This document shows, in pieces, positions 16,697 to 26,611 of a DNA stretch of 64,000 nucleotides. The notes under the pieces were generated by a model that did not search any database, was not told where the DNA came from, and saw nothing but the letters and a program-made list of their open reading frames with translations. Numbering within the stretch: the stretch's first letter is position 1; each line of letters starts with the position of its first letter. The position numbers were made by a program, and so were the translations under genes. The DNA is from 13-2-20CM-68-14 sp046733295 (GTDB taxonomy: Bacteria > Actinomycetota > Thermoleophilia > Gaiellales > Gaiellaceae), in NCBI GenBank assembly GCA_046733295.1, contig JBKPOY010000026.1:62001-126000 (forward strand). Direction: 5' to 3'.

Positions 16697-17439
16697 GGGC
16701 CGTCCCCGCCGAGCTCCTGAAGGCCTTTACGACCCGGCTTCTCCTCTGGTACGCGCTGGGCCTGCTGGCCGTGCTCGTCCTCGTCGTCTCCGTCCACGTC
16801 GGTAGCGACGACGTCAGCAGCCTCTCGGCACACGGCACGCAGCGGATGATTGCCGAGTACGCGGGTCTGGCGTCCGTCCTCGCGGTTCTCCTCGGAGCGG
16901 TTCTCGTCACGGCGGAGTACGCCCACGGCACGATCAACCAGAGCTTCCTGGCCGTGCCGATTCGCGAGCGGCTGCTCGGCGCCAAGCTCGCGGCGGCCGT
17001 GGTGTCGGCGGTCGCGCTAGCGGCGGTCGGCTGCGCCGCGACGCTGCTCCTGGCCGAGCTCTGGTACCAGGGACGCGGAATTCCGCTCGAGCTCGGCGAC
17101 GGGACGCTGATCCCCTTTCTGGGCGCGCTCGGGGCGTCCGCGCTCGCGGCCGCGATCGGCGTCGGTGTTGGCGCGATCCTGCGCCGCCAGACGCTGGCGG
17201 TCGTTCTCATCCTCGTGTGGCTGCTGATCGGGGAAGCGATCATCAATGTGATCGGCGACGACGCCGCCTTCGCGCCCGGGCACGCGGTCGCGGCCGTGAT
17301 CGTCGCGCACAGGGAAGGCAACGCCGCGCGGCTCGGGCTCTGGCCCGCGGTGGTCACCTGCCTGGTCTACGCGGCCGTCCTGGTGGGTGTCGGGACGCTG
17401 CTCGTCAGCCGGTCGGACGTCGAGAGCCGAACCAGCTGA
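16693..17439 (+). CDS. ABC-2 type transporter permease
   Basis: A 248-residue integral membrane protein with six hydrophobic segments. It begins with a short amphipathic stretch (VPAELLKAFTTRLLLWYALGLLAV), has a YAHGTINQSFLAVP motif (about 77-90) characteristic of ABC-2 subfamily permeases, and ends with VGTLLVSRSDVESRTS. Translation is coupled to the ATPase gene by GTGA. The two form a minimal exporter. Nothing in the sequence fixes the cargo. It is followed by the uvrA SOS-box region. Confidence 0.85.
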   Translation: MRAVPAELLKAFTTRLLLWYALGLLAVLVLVVSVHVGSDDVSSLSAHGTQRMIAEYAGLASVLAVLLGAVLVTAEYAHGTINQSFLAVPIRERLLGAKLAAAVVSAVALAAVGCAATLLLAELWYQGRGIPLELGDGTLIPFLGALGASALAAAIGVGVGAILRRQTLAVVLILVWLLIGEAIINVIGDDAAFAPGHAVAAVIVAHREGNAARLGLWPAVVTCLVYAAVLVGVGTLLVSRSDVESRTS

Positions 17440-17482
17440 GCGGTCCCCAACCGGCTTTCCCAGCGGCGAAATGAACCGAAAG

Positions 17483-17496
17483 CGAACACGTGTTCG
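17483..17496 (+). promoter_or_regulatory. LexA SOS box of uvrA
   Basis: CGAACACGTGTTCG is a perfect palindrome and an exact fit to the Gram-positive/actinobacterial LexA consensus CGAAC-N4-GTTCG. It covers the expected -35 position of the uvrA promoter (-10 TAGACT at 17512-17517), so LexA bound here would block initiation until RecA-stimulated cleavage after DNA damage. Confidence 0.85.
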
Positions 17497-17511
17497 TCCG
17501 ACGCCCGTCGC

Positions 17512-17517
17512 TAGACT
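17512..17517 (+). promoter_or_regulatory. -10 element of uvrA
   Basis: TAGACT ends 9 nt before ATG 17527, so the uvrA message would be leaderless. Its -35 region lies within the LexA palindrome. Confidence 0.55.
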
Positions 17518-17526
17518 GGGTCGGTT

Positions 17527-20370
<2,844 letters not shown>

Positions 20371-20371
20371 C

Positions 20372-20923
20372 TCAGCGCCTGCCCCCGACGCCCACGAAGG
20401 AGTAGCGGGCCTCGGTCGAACGGCCTTGCAGCGCGTTCCCCGCGTCCGCGGGCAGGGTCAGCACCAGCCGCAGGTGGGCCGGCTGCCTGCCGCCCAGGCC
20501 GAGGCGCTTGAGCTTCAGCTTCGTGCGCCCGGCCAGCGGTCTCTGCGTGAGCAGGCTCACCCGTTTCCCGCGGCAGACGTAGCCCGGGCGGCCTCGGCTC
20601 CAGCGCTTCGAGCAGCGGTCGATCGCGACCCGGAGGCCGTGCTGCCGGTCGCTGTCGAGCTCCGAGCTCTTCCCGGCCCGCGCCTGGAAGAAGACCGCGG
20701 CGAGACGCCCGCGCCCCCGACGCCGGAGCTCGACGAGCCGTTCGACGTGGTCGCCCGGCGCGATCGCCTGGGCGGCCGCGAGCCTCGCGGGCGTCACGAC
20801 GAGCTTCGGGGCGGCCCGAGCGGATCGCAGGCTCCCGGCGGGCGCGGCGGCCGTCCCGAGGCCGAGCAGCGCGGCTGCGATCGCCAGCGGAGCGGCTGTC
20901 GAGCGAAGTCTCGGCACGATCAT
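20372..20923 (-). CDS. secreted TasA/CalY-like paralog, Arg-rich
   Basis: A 183-residue exported protein with an N-terminal hydrophobic signal (about 8-30) ending AAAPAG. From about residue 45 it aligns by eye with the TasA-like protein at 22642-23283. Shared landmarks are APGDHVERLVEL (versus APGDTIQRSVDL), LRVAIDRCSKRW (versus LQMVIDKCSAAW) and LRLVLTLPADAGNALQGRSTEARYSFVG (versus LRVTLTLPSGAGNTLQNQSSTISYAFTG). It is far richer in Arg/Lys than its paralog. It is the last gene of a four-gene minus-strand unit, 4 bp after the repeat-protein gene. A minor fibre subunit or anchor is a reasonable guess. Confidence 0.6.
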   Translation of the reverse strand: MIVPRLRSTAAPLAIAAALLGLGTAAAPAGSLRSARAAPKLVVTPARLAAAQAIAPGDHVERLVELRRRGRGRLAAVFFQARAGKSSELDSDRQHGLRVAIDRCSKRWSRGRPGYVCRGKRVSLLTQRPLAGRTKLKLKRLGLGGRQPAHLRLVLTLPADAGNALQGRSTEARYSFVGVGGRR

Positions 20924-20927
20924 CGCC

Positions 20928-22058
20928 TCAGTCGAGGTAGTAGTTGAGGTCGACTTGGACGAGGTCGACCGTTGCCTTTCGAGAGCCCGAGTTCTTCATG
21001 TAGACCTTGAGAACGACGTTGTTCGCCTCGGCGACGGTGTCCACTTCGGGAACCGGGACGGCGTCCGTCACGTAGCTCGTCGTCGAGTTGCACGAGACGG
21101 GCGTCCCCGAGCTTCCGTGGGTCCCGATCAGGGCCGCACCGTTGTAGACCTCGAAGTACCAACATGTCTGGTCGCCGCCCGTCACGGACTTGTACGCCAG
21201 CTGCACCTCGGCACTCGTGATCGTCGCGGCGGTGGGGACGGTCTCGTTGGGCGTGAACTTGAGGTAGCGGGTCGCGCTGAACGTCGTCGCGAGGTTGCCG
21301 AGCGAGGCGTAGCCGGAGCCGTCGGTTGCGTACATCGGCCAGGTCGTCACGGCGGCCGCACCCGTCGACTCGTCGTCCCAGCGCCACTCGAGCAGAGTCG
21401 CCGTGTCGTTCGGCGTCGTCACGCTGACGGCCGCTAACTCGATCTTGATCGCCTTGCCGCCGCTCTGGTTGGCGTAGACGCGGATGCGCAGGTCGTTCGC
21501 GATGTCGGTGGTCGTGACCTCGGCGGAGATGCTCACGTTCGCGGCGACCTGGGCGCCGGAGGTCGCGCAGGCGGACGGGGTGCCGGAGCTGCCGTGCGTG
21601 CCGAGCAGCGCGTTCGTGGAAGCGCGCCGGACCTCGATGTAGAAACAGGCGTTGTCGTTCGCCCTGCTCGGCGCGAACGTGAAGTTGAACGTCGCGCTCG
21701 AGACCGCGATGCCGCCGGGCCGGCCCGCGCTGAAGTCGAAATCGTCGAACCTCGTCGCCGAGAAGGCGCTCGTCCAGTTGCCGGTCGTCTTGACGACCGT
21801 GTCCGCGTAGGAGAGGGCGTCGGAGGAGTTCGTCTCGGCGCCGCCGCCCGACGCGTCGCGGAGATCCCAGGGCCAGGCGGATCGCACGCCCGCGAACACG
21901 CGCTTGGTCGAGACGGCCGCCCCGCCACCGGTTCCGGTTCCCGTGAACGCGGCGAGTGCGACCGAGGTCGAGACGAAGAGCGCCAGCGCGGCGCCGAGGG
22001 CGGCGCCCCAGCGCATGGGGCGCGTATCCGGATCAGGCTGTCGGCGCGCGCGCGACAT
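20928..22058 (-). CDS. secreted surface protein with two internal repeats
   Basis: A 376-residue exported protein. The N-terminus has a signal peptide (about 15-36) ending LAAFTGTGTGGG, the Phe-Thr context also seen in SipW-processed proteins. The mature part holds two related modules of about 150 residues. Each has SATRFDDFDF/SATRYLKFTP, an FYIEVRRA/WYFEVYNG strand, the identical GTHGSSGTP hairpin and a final hydrophobic strand (IELAAVSV/VDLVQVDL). Ser/Thr/Asn-rich, beta-rich and with few cysteines, it looks like an extracellular structural protein. The start overlaps the SipW gene by 26 bp (ATG 22016 is the alternative). I do not recognise a named family. Confidence 0.55.
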   Translation of the reverse strand: MSRARRQPDPDTRPMRWGAALGAALALFVSTSVALAAFTGTGTGGGAAVSTKRVFAGVRSAWPWDLRDASGGGAETNSSDALSYADTVVKTTGNWTSAFSATRFDDFDFSAGRPGGIAVSSATFNFTFAPSRANDNACFYIEVRRASTNALLGTHGSSGTPSACATSGAQVAANVSISAEVTTTDIANDLRIRVYANQSGGKAIKIELAAVSVTTPNDTATLLEWRWDDESTGAAAVTTWPMYATDGSGYASLGNLATTFSATRYLKFTPNETVPTAATITSAEVQLAYKSVTGGDQTCWYFEVYNGAALIGTHGSSGTPVSCNSTTSYVTDAVPVPEVDTVAEANNVVLKVYMKNSGSRKATVDLVQVDLNYYLD

Positions 22059-22632
22059 CGGAGCTCTCCGGCTCGGCGGATGCGGTTGGCCTCCAGATTC
22101 GGCCCAACGCGAGCACGACGAGCAACAGCGGGACGAGGAAGACCGTCAGCGTGTGGACGAGTGGGGTGCGGAACCAGAAGAGCACCCAGCCCGCCTTGGG
22201 CATGACAGCCCGAACGCGCCAGGCCGTGCTCCCGTGAAGCCGCGCGGTCCACGGATCCGGCGCGGCGTTCGCGTCGCCCTTCGTCCGCACAGCGACACGG
22301 CCGTCGCGGTGGAGGACCGCGATCACCCGGTGTGTCTGTACGTGGTGGTCGCCGACCGGGATCCGGTAGCTGATCGCCTGCCCAACGCGGACGTCGGAGA
22401 CCCGCTCCGGGGTCAGCACGACCACGTCACCGGGCGAGAACGCCGGCCGCATGCTGCCCGAGAGCACCGTCACCGGCCGATACCAGCCGGTCCGAGGAAG
22501 CAGGGCGAAGCCGATCAGCGCAAGCGCGGCGAGGACCAGCGCGAGTCGAGCGCCGAGCGCCACCAGCGTTCGCAACGGCCGGAGGAGCGCCACGGCGGCG
22601 CTCCTCCGGGTGCTGGAGATCCCAGCCGGCAT
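22033..22632 (-). CDS. sipW: signal peptidase I, SipW/ER type
   Basis: A 199-residue membrane peptidase with an N-terminal TM segment (about 28-45), the catalytic serine in VLSGSMRPAFSPGDVV (about 55-70), a THRVIAV block and GDANAAPDPW, then a C-terminal TM helix (about 155-180). The lysine of ordinary bacterial LepB is replaced by histidine (QTHRV), the Ser-His arrangement of archaeal, eukaryotic ER and Bacillus SipW enzymes. SipW matures TasA and TapA in Bacillus subtilis; here the gene lies between a TasA-like gene and a repeat-protein gene, all on the minus strand. The symbol is given by analogy with that role. Confidence 0.82.
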   Translation of the reverse strand: MPAGISSTRRSAAVALLRPLRTLVALGARLALVLAALALIGFALLPRTGWYRPVTVLSGSMRPAFSPGDVVVLTPERVSDVRVGQAISYRIPVGDHHVQTHRVIAVLHRDGRVAVRTKGDANAAPDPWTARLHGSTAWRVRAVMPKAGWVLFWFRTPLVHTLTVFLVPLLLVVLALGRIWRPTASAEPESSDVARAPTA

Positions 22633-22641
22633 CGTCTGCGG

Positions 22642-23283
22642 CTACTTGTTGGTGGCGGCGCGCTGCGTGCCGGTGAACGCGTAGCTGATCGTCGACGACT
22701 GGTTCTGGAGCGTGTTCCCGGCGCCGCTCGGCAGCGTCAGGGTGACGCGGAGATGGTCGGTCGCTCCCGCCGTCGTCACGCCGAGGTTCGAGAGCGCGAT
22801 GCTGTTGCCGATCACGGCCCTGGAGGCGACGACGGTCGAGGTCGTCCCGCTGCACGAGTACGTGTACGGGGGCCCGGACTCGGTCCAGGCGGCAGAGCAC
22901 TTGTCGATCACCATCTGGAGGCCATTCGTCGTGTCCGTGTCGAGGAGCGAGCTGGGCGATGCGCTCGTGGTCAGCGTGACCGAAGCGAGGTCGAGCGACC
23001 CCGAGTTCGTCAGGTCGACGCTGCGCTGGATCGTGTCGCCGGGGGCGACGCCCGAGGCGCCGATGTTCAGGCGGTTGGTGGAGGCGCCGGTCGCGCCCAG
23101 TGCGATCGTGACGGTGCCCGACGAGATCGCATGGCTCTGCGAGGTCGTGCTCGTGAACGTCGCGTAGGTTCCGAGGCCGGCGATGCTCGCGGCGGCGCCG
23201 AGGACGGCAATCGTCGCGAGGAGCTTTCGTGTGGTCGATGTGGCGCGCTTACCGTCGCGCGCTTGCCGCAGGGAAAAGTTCAT
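22642..23283 (-). CDS. TasA/CalY-like fibre protein with SipW-type signal peptide
   Basis: A 213-residue secreted protein. ATG 23283 is chosen because GAAGGAGA stands at ribosome-binding distance; the upstream extension is non-coding in character. The signal peptide has a long basic n-region (to about residue 20), a hydrophobic core (LLATIAVLGAAASIAGL) and the GTYATFTSTTS junction typical of SipW substrates. The mature part is a Ser/Thr-rich beta protein with alternating strands (TVTIALG, RSVDLTNSGSLDLASVTLT) like TasA and camelysin. As the first gene of the unit with the best ribosome-binding site, it is the probable major subunit. Confidence 0.65.
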   Translation of the reverse strand: MNFSLRQARDGKRATSTTRKLLATIAVLGAAASIAGLGTYATFTSTTSQSHAISSGTVTIALGATGASTNRLNIGASGVAPGDTIQRSVDLTNSGSLDLASVTLTTSASPSSLLDTDTTNGLQMVIDKCSAAWTESGPPYTYSCSGTTSTVVASRAVIGNSIALSNLGVTTAGATDHLRVTLTLPSGAGNTLQNQSSTISYAFTGTQRAATNK

Positions 23284-23447
23284 GATCGGGATCTCCTTCG
23301 TTCGAGGGGGCTGTTCGCCGCCAATCACCATCGGCGGCAGCGGCGTTCGACTTGACCCGAAATCGCCCGATTCCCGGCTTGATCATGGGTTGCTGCCTCT
23401 GGGCAGCGGGGCCACCCGGCCGTGTCGCGGGGGGTTAGGCTGGGCCC

Positions 23448-24101
23448 GTGGGCGAGGCCGGGGCCGAGGCGAAGCCGAGGGACGAGAGCAGGGCCTGGTG
23501 GGCGCGCGCGCTGCTCGTCACCCAGGCGCCGGCGCGCGTCTTTGCCGACCTTCGCGACGATTCCCGCGAGGCGGCGGAGGACCGCCAGGAGGTGATCGCC
23601 GCGATCGCGTTCTTCGTCGGGGTTGCGCTGACCCTTCTGTCGTCGACCGCCGGGGACTTCGCCGACGACCCTCTGCGCAGGGGAATCGTGATTCCCGTCT
23701 GGTTGTTCATCGCCGGCCTGCTCGTGGGGATGCTCAACTACTGGGTCGCCGGCGGCGTCCTTTTCATCGCGCTTCAGCTCTTGGACGGCCGCGCCAGCTA
23801 CCGGCAGGCGCGGCACCTGCTGACCCTCGCCGCCGTGCCGATCGCTCTTTCGCTCGTGCTGCTGCCGGTCCGGCTCGCGCTTTACGGCGACGACATTTTC
23901 CGGAGCGGCGGGTCGGACGCAGGCGCGGGGCCCACGGTGCTGAGGGTGCTGGAGCTGGGATTCGCGCTCTGGGCCGTCGTGCTGGTCGCGATCGGGATTC
24001 GCGTCGTCTGCGGTTGGACGTGGACGCGGACGACGGCCGCCGTTGCGGCTTTCGCAGCCCTTGCGGTCGTCGTCGACCTAGCGCTTCAGCTCTTCGGCTA
24101 G
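23448..24101 (+). CDS. Yip1-type membrane protein
   Basis: A 217-residue protein with five predicted membrane helices from about residue 45 to the end. The soluble N-terminus contains the typical Yip1-domain entry LLVTQAPARVFADLRDD, which precedes the first helix. Bacterial Yip1-domain proteins have no established function. GTG 23448 is preceded by TAGGCT 6 nt upstream. It diverges from the TasA-like unit across a 164-bp gap, the likely promoter region for that unit, and converges on panB, with a bidirectional hairpin in between. Confidence 0.65.
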   Translation: MGEAGAEAKPRDESRAWWARALLVTQAPARVFADLRDDSREAAEDRQEVIAAIAFFVGVALTLLSSTAGDFADDPLRRGIVIPVWLFIAGLLVGMLNYWVAGGVLFIALQLLDGRASYRQARHLLTLAAVPIALSLVLLPVRLALYGDDIFRSGGSDAGAGPTVLRVLELGFALWAVVLVAIGIRVVCGWTWTRTTAAVAAFAALAVVVDLALQLFG

Positions 24102-24171
24102 TGCCCCGGTCCGTGAGTTTGGTGCGTGATCCGGGGGATGGATCGTCGTTCGTGGTAAGGACGCAGGGAGT

Positions 24172-24192
24172 CCCGATAGTGGTTCTATCGGG
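24172..24192. terminator. hairpin between convergent genes
   Basis: CCCGATAG-TGGTT-CTATCGGG is a perfect 8-bp stem with a 5-nt loop, between the Yip1-type gene and panB. It overlaps the panB stop codon on the minus strand. There is no U-run on either side, so it may stabilise 3' ends or give weak termination in both directions rather than act as a classical intrinsic terminator. Confidence 0.4.
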
Positions 24193-25141
24193 GCGACCGA
24201 GGACGCGGCCGCGGGCGGCGAGACGCCGCCGGGTGCGTGCCGGAACTTGCGGACGGGTGCACTAGTTCGGCCTCGAACGCCGCGAGCTCCTCTTCCGGGA
24301 TCGAGTAGGTGTGCTGCTCTTCCGGAAAGCGCCCCTCGCGGACGTCGGCGGCATAGGTTGCCAGGGCGCCGCGAATCTCCTCCGCCAGGTGCGCGTACCG
24401 CTTCACGAAGCGCGGGGCGCGTCCCTCGTAGAGCCCGAGGAGGTCGTGGTAGACGAGCACCTGGCCGTCGCAGGCTGCTCCGGCGCCGATGCCGATGGTC
24501 GGCACCGTCAGCGCCTCGGTGATCCTCGCGGCCACGGCGGCGGGAACGGCCTCGAGGACGATTGCAAAGCAGCCGGCGGCCTGGAGCGCGAGGGCGTCTT
24601 CGTACAGGCGCCGCGCCTGGCCGGCGGTACGCCCCTGGGCCTTGAAGCCGCCGAGGACCGTCGCGGACTGGGGCGTTAGGCCGACGTGGCCCATAACACC
24701 CACGCCGGCGCCGGTGATCGCCTGGACGCGCGAGACCGACGGGCCGGCGCCCTCGAGCTTGACCACGTCGGCGCCGCCCTCCTTCACGAAGCGGACGGCG
24801 TTGTGGACCGCGTCGTCGTCGGAGGCCTCGTAGCTTCCGAACGGCATGTCGCCGACGATTAAAGGCCGTTTGGCGGCGCGGGCGACGCAGCGTGTCAGGA
24901 AGAGCATCTCGTCCATCGTCACCGGCACCGTCGAGTCGTGGCCGAGCACGACCATCGCGGCTGTGTCGCCTACGAGAATGAGGTCGATTCCGGCCGCGTC
25001 CGCGAGCCGTGCGCCCGGGGCGTCGTAGGCAGTGACCATCACGATCTTCTCGCCGAGGCGCTTCGACTCGAGCAACTCGGGCAAGGCGAGCTTGCCGGGC
25101 GCCGGCGTTGCGGGACCTGGGGTGCGGGGGCGCGTGCTCAT
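24185..25141 (-). CDS. panB: 3-methyl-2-oxobutanoate hydroxymethyltransferase
   Basis: A 318-residue enzyme that adds a hydroxymethyl group from methylenetetrahydrofolate to alpha-ketoisovalerate, giving ketopantoate. Recognisable blocks are MVTAYDAPGARLADAAGID (about 35-53), LVGDTAAMVVLGHDSTVPVTMDEM, GADVVKLEGAG, GVMGHVGLTPQ, and IGIGAGAACDGQVLVYHDLLGL with metal and substrate residues intact. The C-terminus is longer than usual: after FEAELVHPSAS comes a 20-residue Pro/Arg tail that is probably unstructured. The start overlaps the panC stop, so panC-panB are coupled. Confidence 0.96.
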   Translation of the reverse strand: MSTRPRTPGPATPAPGKLALPELLESKRLGEKIVMVTAYDAPGARLADAAGIDLILVGDTAAMVVLGHDSTVPVTMDEMLFLTRCVARAAKRPLIVGDMPFGSYEASDDDAVHNAVRFVKEGGADVVKLEGAGPSVSRVQAITGAGVGVMGHVGLTPQSATVLGGFKAQGRTAGQARRLYEDALALQAAGCFAIVLEAVPAAVAARITEALTVPTIGIGAGAACDGQVLVYHDLLGLYEGRAPRFVKRYAHLAEEIRGALATYAADVREGRFPEEQHTYSIPEEELAAFEAELVHPSASSGTHPAASRRPRPRPRSPR

Positions 25142-25905
25142 GTGGGCTCCTTGTCGAGGACGACATTGTCGATCAGACGTGTCTTGCCGACGCGCACGGC
25201 CGCCGCGAGGACGGGCGGATCGAAGTCGGCGATCTCCACGTAGTCGATCTCGAGGCCGTCCAGCCCGGCTCTGGCCGCCGCGAGATCCTTCGTCTCGAGC
25301 GCACGGGGCAGTGCCCGCGCGCGCTCACGCTCCTCGGTGGAGAGGTAGGCGTTGCGCGAGGACAGCGCGAGCCCGTCGTCGTCCCGGACCGTCGGCACTG
25401 CCCGGATTTCCACGTCGAGGTCCAGGTCGCGGACCATCCGCCTCACGACGGCGACTTGCTGGGCGTCCTTCTGTCCGAAGTAGGCTCGATTCGGCCGGAC
25501 GAGGTTGAAGAGCTTCAGACAGACGGTCGCGACGCCGCGGAAGTGGCCCGGCCGGAACGCGCCTTCGAGCTGCCCGCCGAGTTCTTCGACCTCGACCCAG
25601 GTCTGGTAGCCGGGTCCGTACAGCTCGTCGGCCGCCGGCGCGAACAGGACATCGACCCCTGCCTGGCCGGCCAGCCGCCCGTCCCGTTCCTCGTCGCGTG
25701 GATACGTCGCGAGATCCTCGTCCGCACCGAACTGCGCCGGGTTGACGAACAGGCTCGCGACGACGAGGTCGTTCTCGGCTGCAGCCGCGCGGAACAGGGC
25801 GAGGTGGCCCTCGTGGTAGGCGCCCATCGTCGGGATCAGGCCGACCGTGCCGAACGCCCGGGCGCGCTCGGCTCGCAGCTCGGCGACCGTGCGGATCGTC
25901 TTCAT
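25138..25905 (-). CDS. panC: pantothenate synthetase
   Basis: A 255-residue enzyme joining pantoate and beta-alanine with ATP. It has the HIGH-like IPTMGAYHEGHLALF (about 24-38), SLFVNPAQFGADEDLATYPRDEERD, the FRGVATVCLKLFNLVRPNRAYFGQKDAQQ block and the KMSKS-like ALSSRNAYLS. Slightly shorter than E. coli PanC (283) at the C-terminus, as is common. ATG 25905 overlaps the stop of the DUF2520 gene, so translation is coupled on both sides: DUF2520 - panC - panB. Confidence 0.96.
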   Translation of the reverse strand: MKTIRTVAELRAERARAFGTVGLIPTMGAYHEGHLALFRAAAAENDLVVASLFVNPAQFGADEDLATYPRDEERDGRLAGQAGVDVLFAPAADELYGPGYQTWVEVEELGGQLEGAFRPGHFRGVATVCLKLFNLVRPNRAYFGQKDAQQVAVVRRMVRDLDLDVEIRAVPTVRDDDGLALSSRNAYLSTEERERARALPRALETKDLAAARAGLDGLEIDYVEIADFDPPVLAAAVRVGKTRLIDNVVLDKEPT

Positions 25906-26561
25906 GAGCGCGTCGCCTCCGCCAGCACGTCGTAGAGCGGTTCGAGCTCGGGCTTCGTGGCGCGGATCGCCTCGCGGTGGGCTTCGACCGTCCTCCAGTC
26001 GCCGCGCTCGATCGGGCCGGTCAGCTGGAAACCGTTGTCGATCGTGCGGCGCATCAGGGGCAGCAGAGCCTCCGGCGGGGCGCCGGCGGCGCGGAAGAGC
26101 TCGGACGCGACACGGTGCAGGGTGACGAGGTAGTTCGAGGCGATCGCCGCGCCCGCGTGGTAGAGCGGCCGAGCGTCGTCCGCGAGCTCGAACGGCTCCA
26201 GCCCGAGCAGCCGCGCGAGGTCGAAACCGAGCTTCCGCGCGTCCTCGCTCTCGGCCGTCACCGCAGCGAAGGCGCCGTCCAGCTGTTCGGGGCCCCGCTC
26301 GACCGTGAACGTCTGCAAGGGGTGAAGCCCGAACCGGCGCGTGTGGGGGTCGAGCGCCGACAGCGGAGTGGCGCCGCTGACATGGGCGATCCAGCCCGGC
26401 CCTGGGGTCAGACCCCTGGCCACGGTTGTAATGGCCCCGTCCGGGACGCACAGGAGCGTCAGCTCCGCGTCCTCGCGCACCGCGACGCCTCGCTCTTCGA
26501 GCCGGGCGGCGATCGCGCCGCCGACGCGGCCGCGGCCGATGACATTGACGCTCTCGAACAT
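25902..26561 (-). CDS. Rossmann-like DUF2520 protein, candidate ketopantoate reductase
   Basis: A 219-residue NAD(P)-binding protein. The N-terminal Rossmann fold starts VNVIGRGRVGGAIAARL (GxGxxG variant, about 5-21) and continues with TLLCVPDGAI. The C-terminal helical domain (from about 115) has YHAGAAIASNYLVTL and the late RRTIDNGFQLTGPIERGDW block of DUF2520. The overall layout matches 6-phosphogluconate/ketopantoate-reductase-like dehydrogenases. It is first in the DUF2520 - panC - panB unit with overlapping stops and starts. PanE, the reductase between PanB and PanC, is otherwise absent from the cluster, so replacing it is my inference. Confidence 0.7.
   Translation of the reverse strand: MFESVNVIGRGRVGGAIAARLEERGVAVREDAELTLLCVPDGAITTVARGLTPGPGWIAHVSGATPLSALDPHTRRFGLHPLQTFTVERGPEQLDGAFAAVTAESEDARKLGFDLARLLGLEPFELADDARPLYHAGAAIASNYLVTLHRVASELFRAAGAPPEALLPLMRRTIDNGFQLTGPIERGDWRTVEAHREAIRATKPELEPLYDVLAEATRS
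26404..26416. repeat. GGGGTCAGACCCC palindrome inside the DUF2520 gene
   Basis: One of four copies of GGGGTC(A/T)GACCCC in the window. It lies within the coding sequence, where the minus-strand codons read Gly-Leu-Thr-Pro-Gly, and sits in a longer CCAGGGGTC...GACCCCTGG-like inverted repeat. Confidence 0.6.
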
Positions 26562-26611
26562 GGAGCTCCAGTTCCGTAGCGGATACCGGGCGTCGAAAGT
26601 CTAGCGCCGCA

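Noticed and set aside
24172..24192. Classical rho-independent terminator for panB or the Yip1-type gene
   Set aside because: The stem is perfect but neither side has a U-run, so it is listed only as a hairpin with low confidence.
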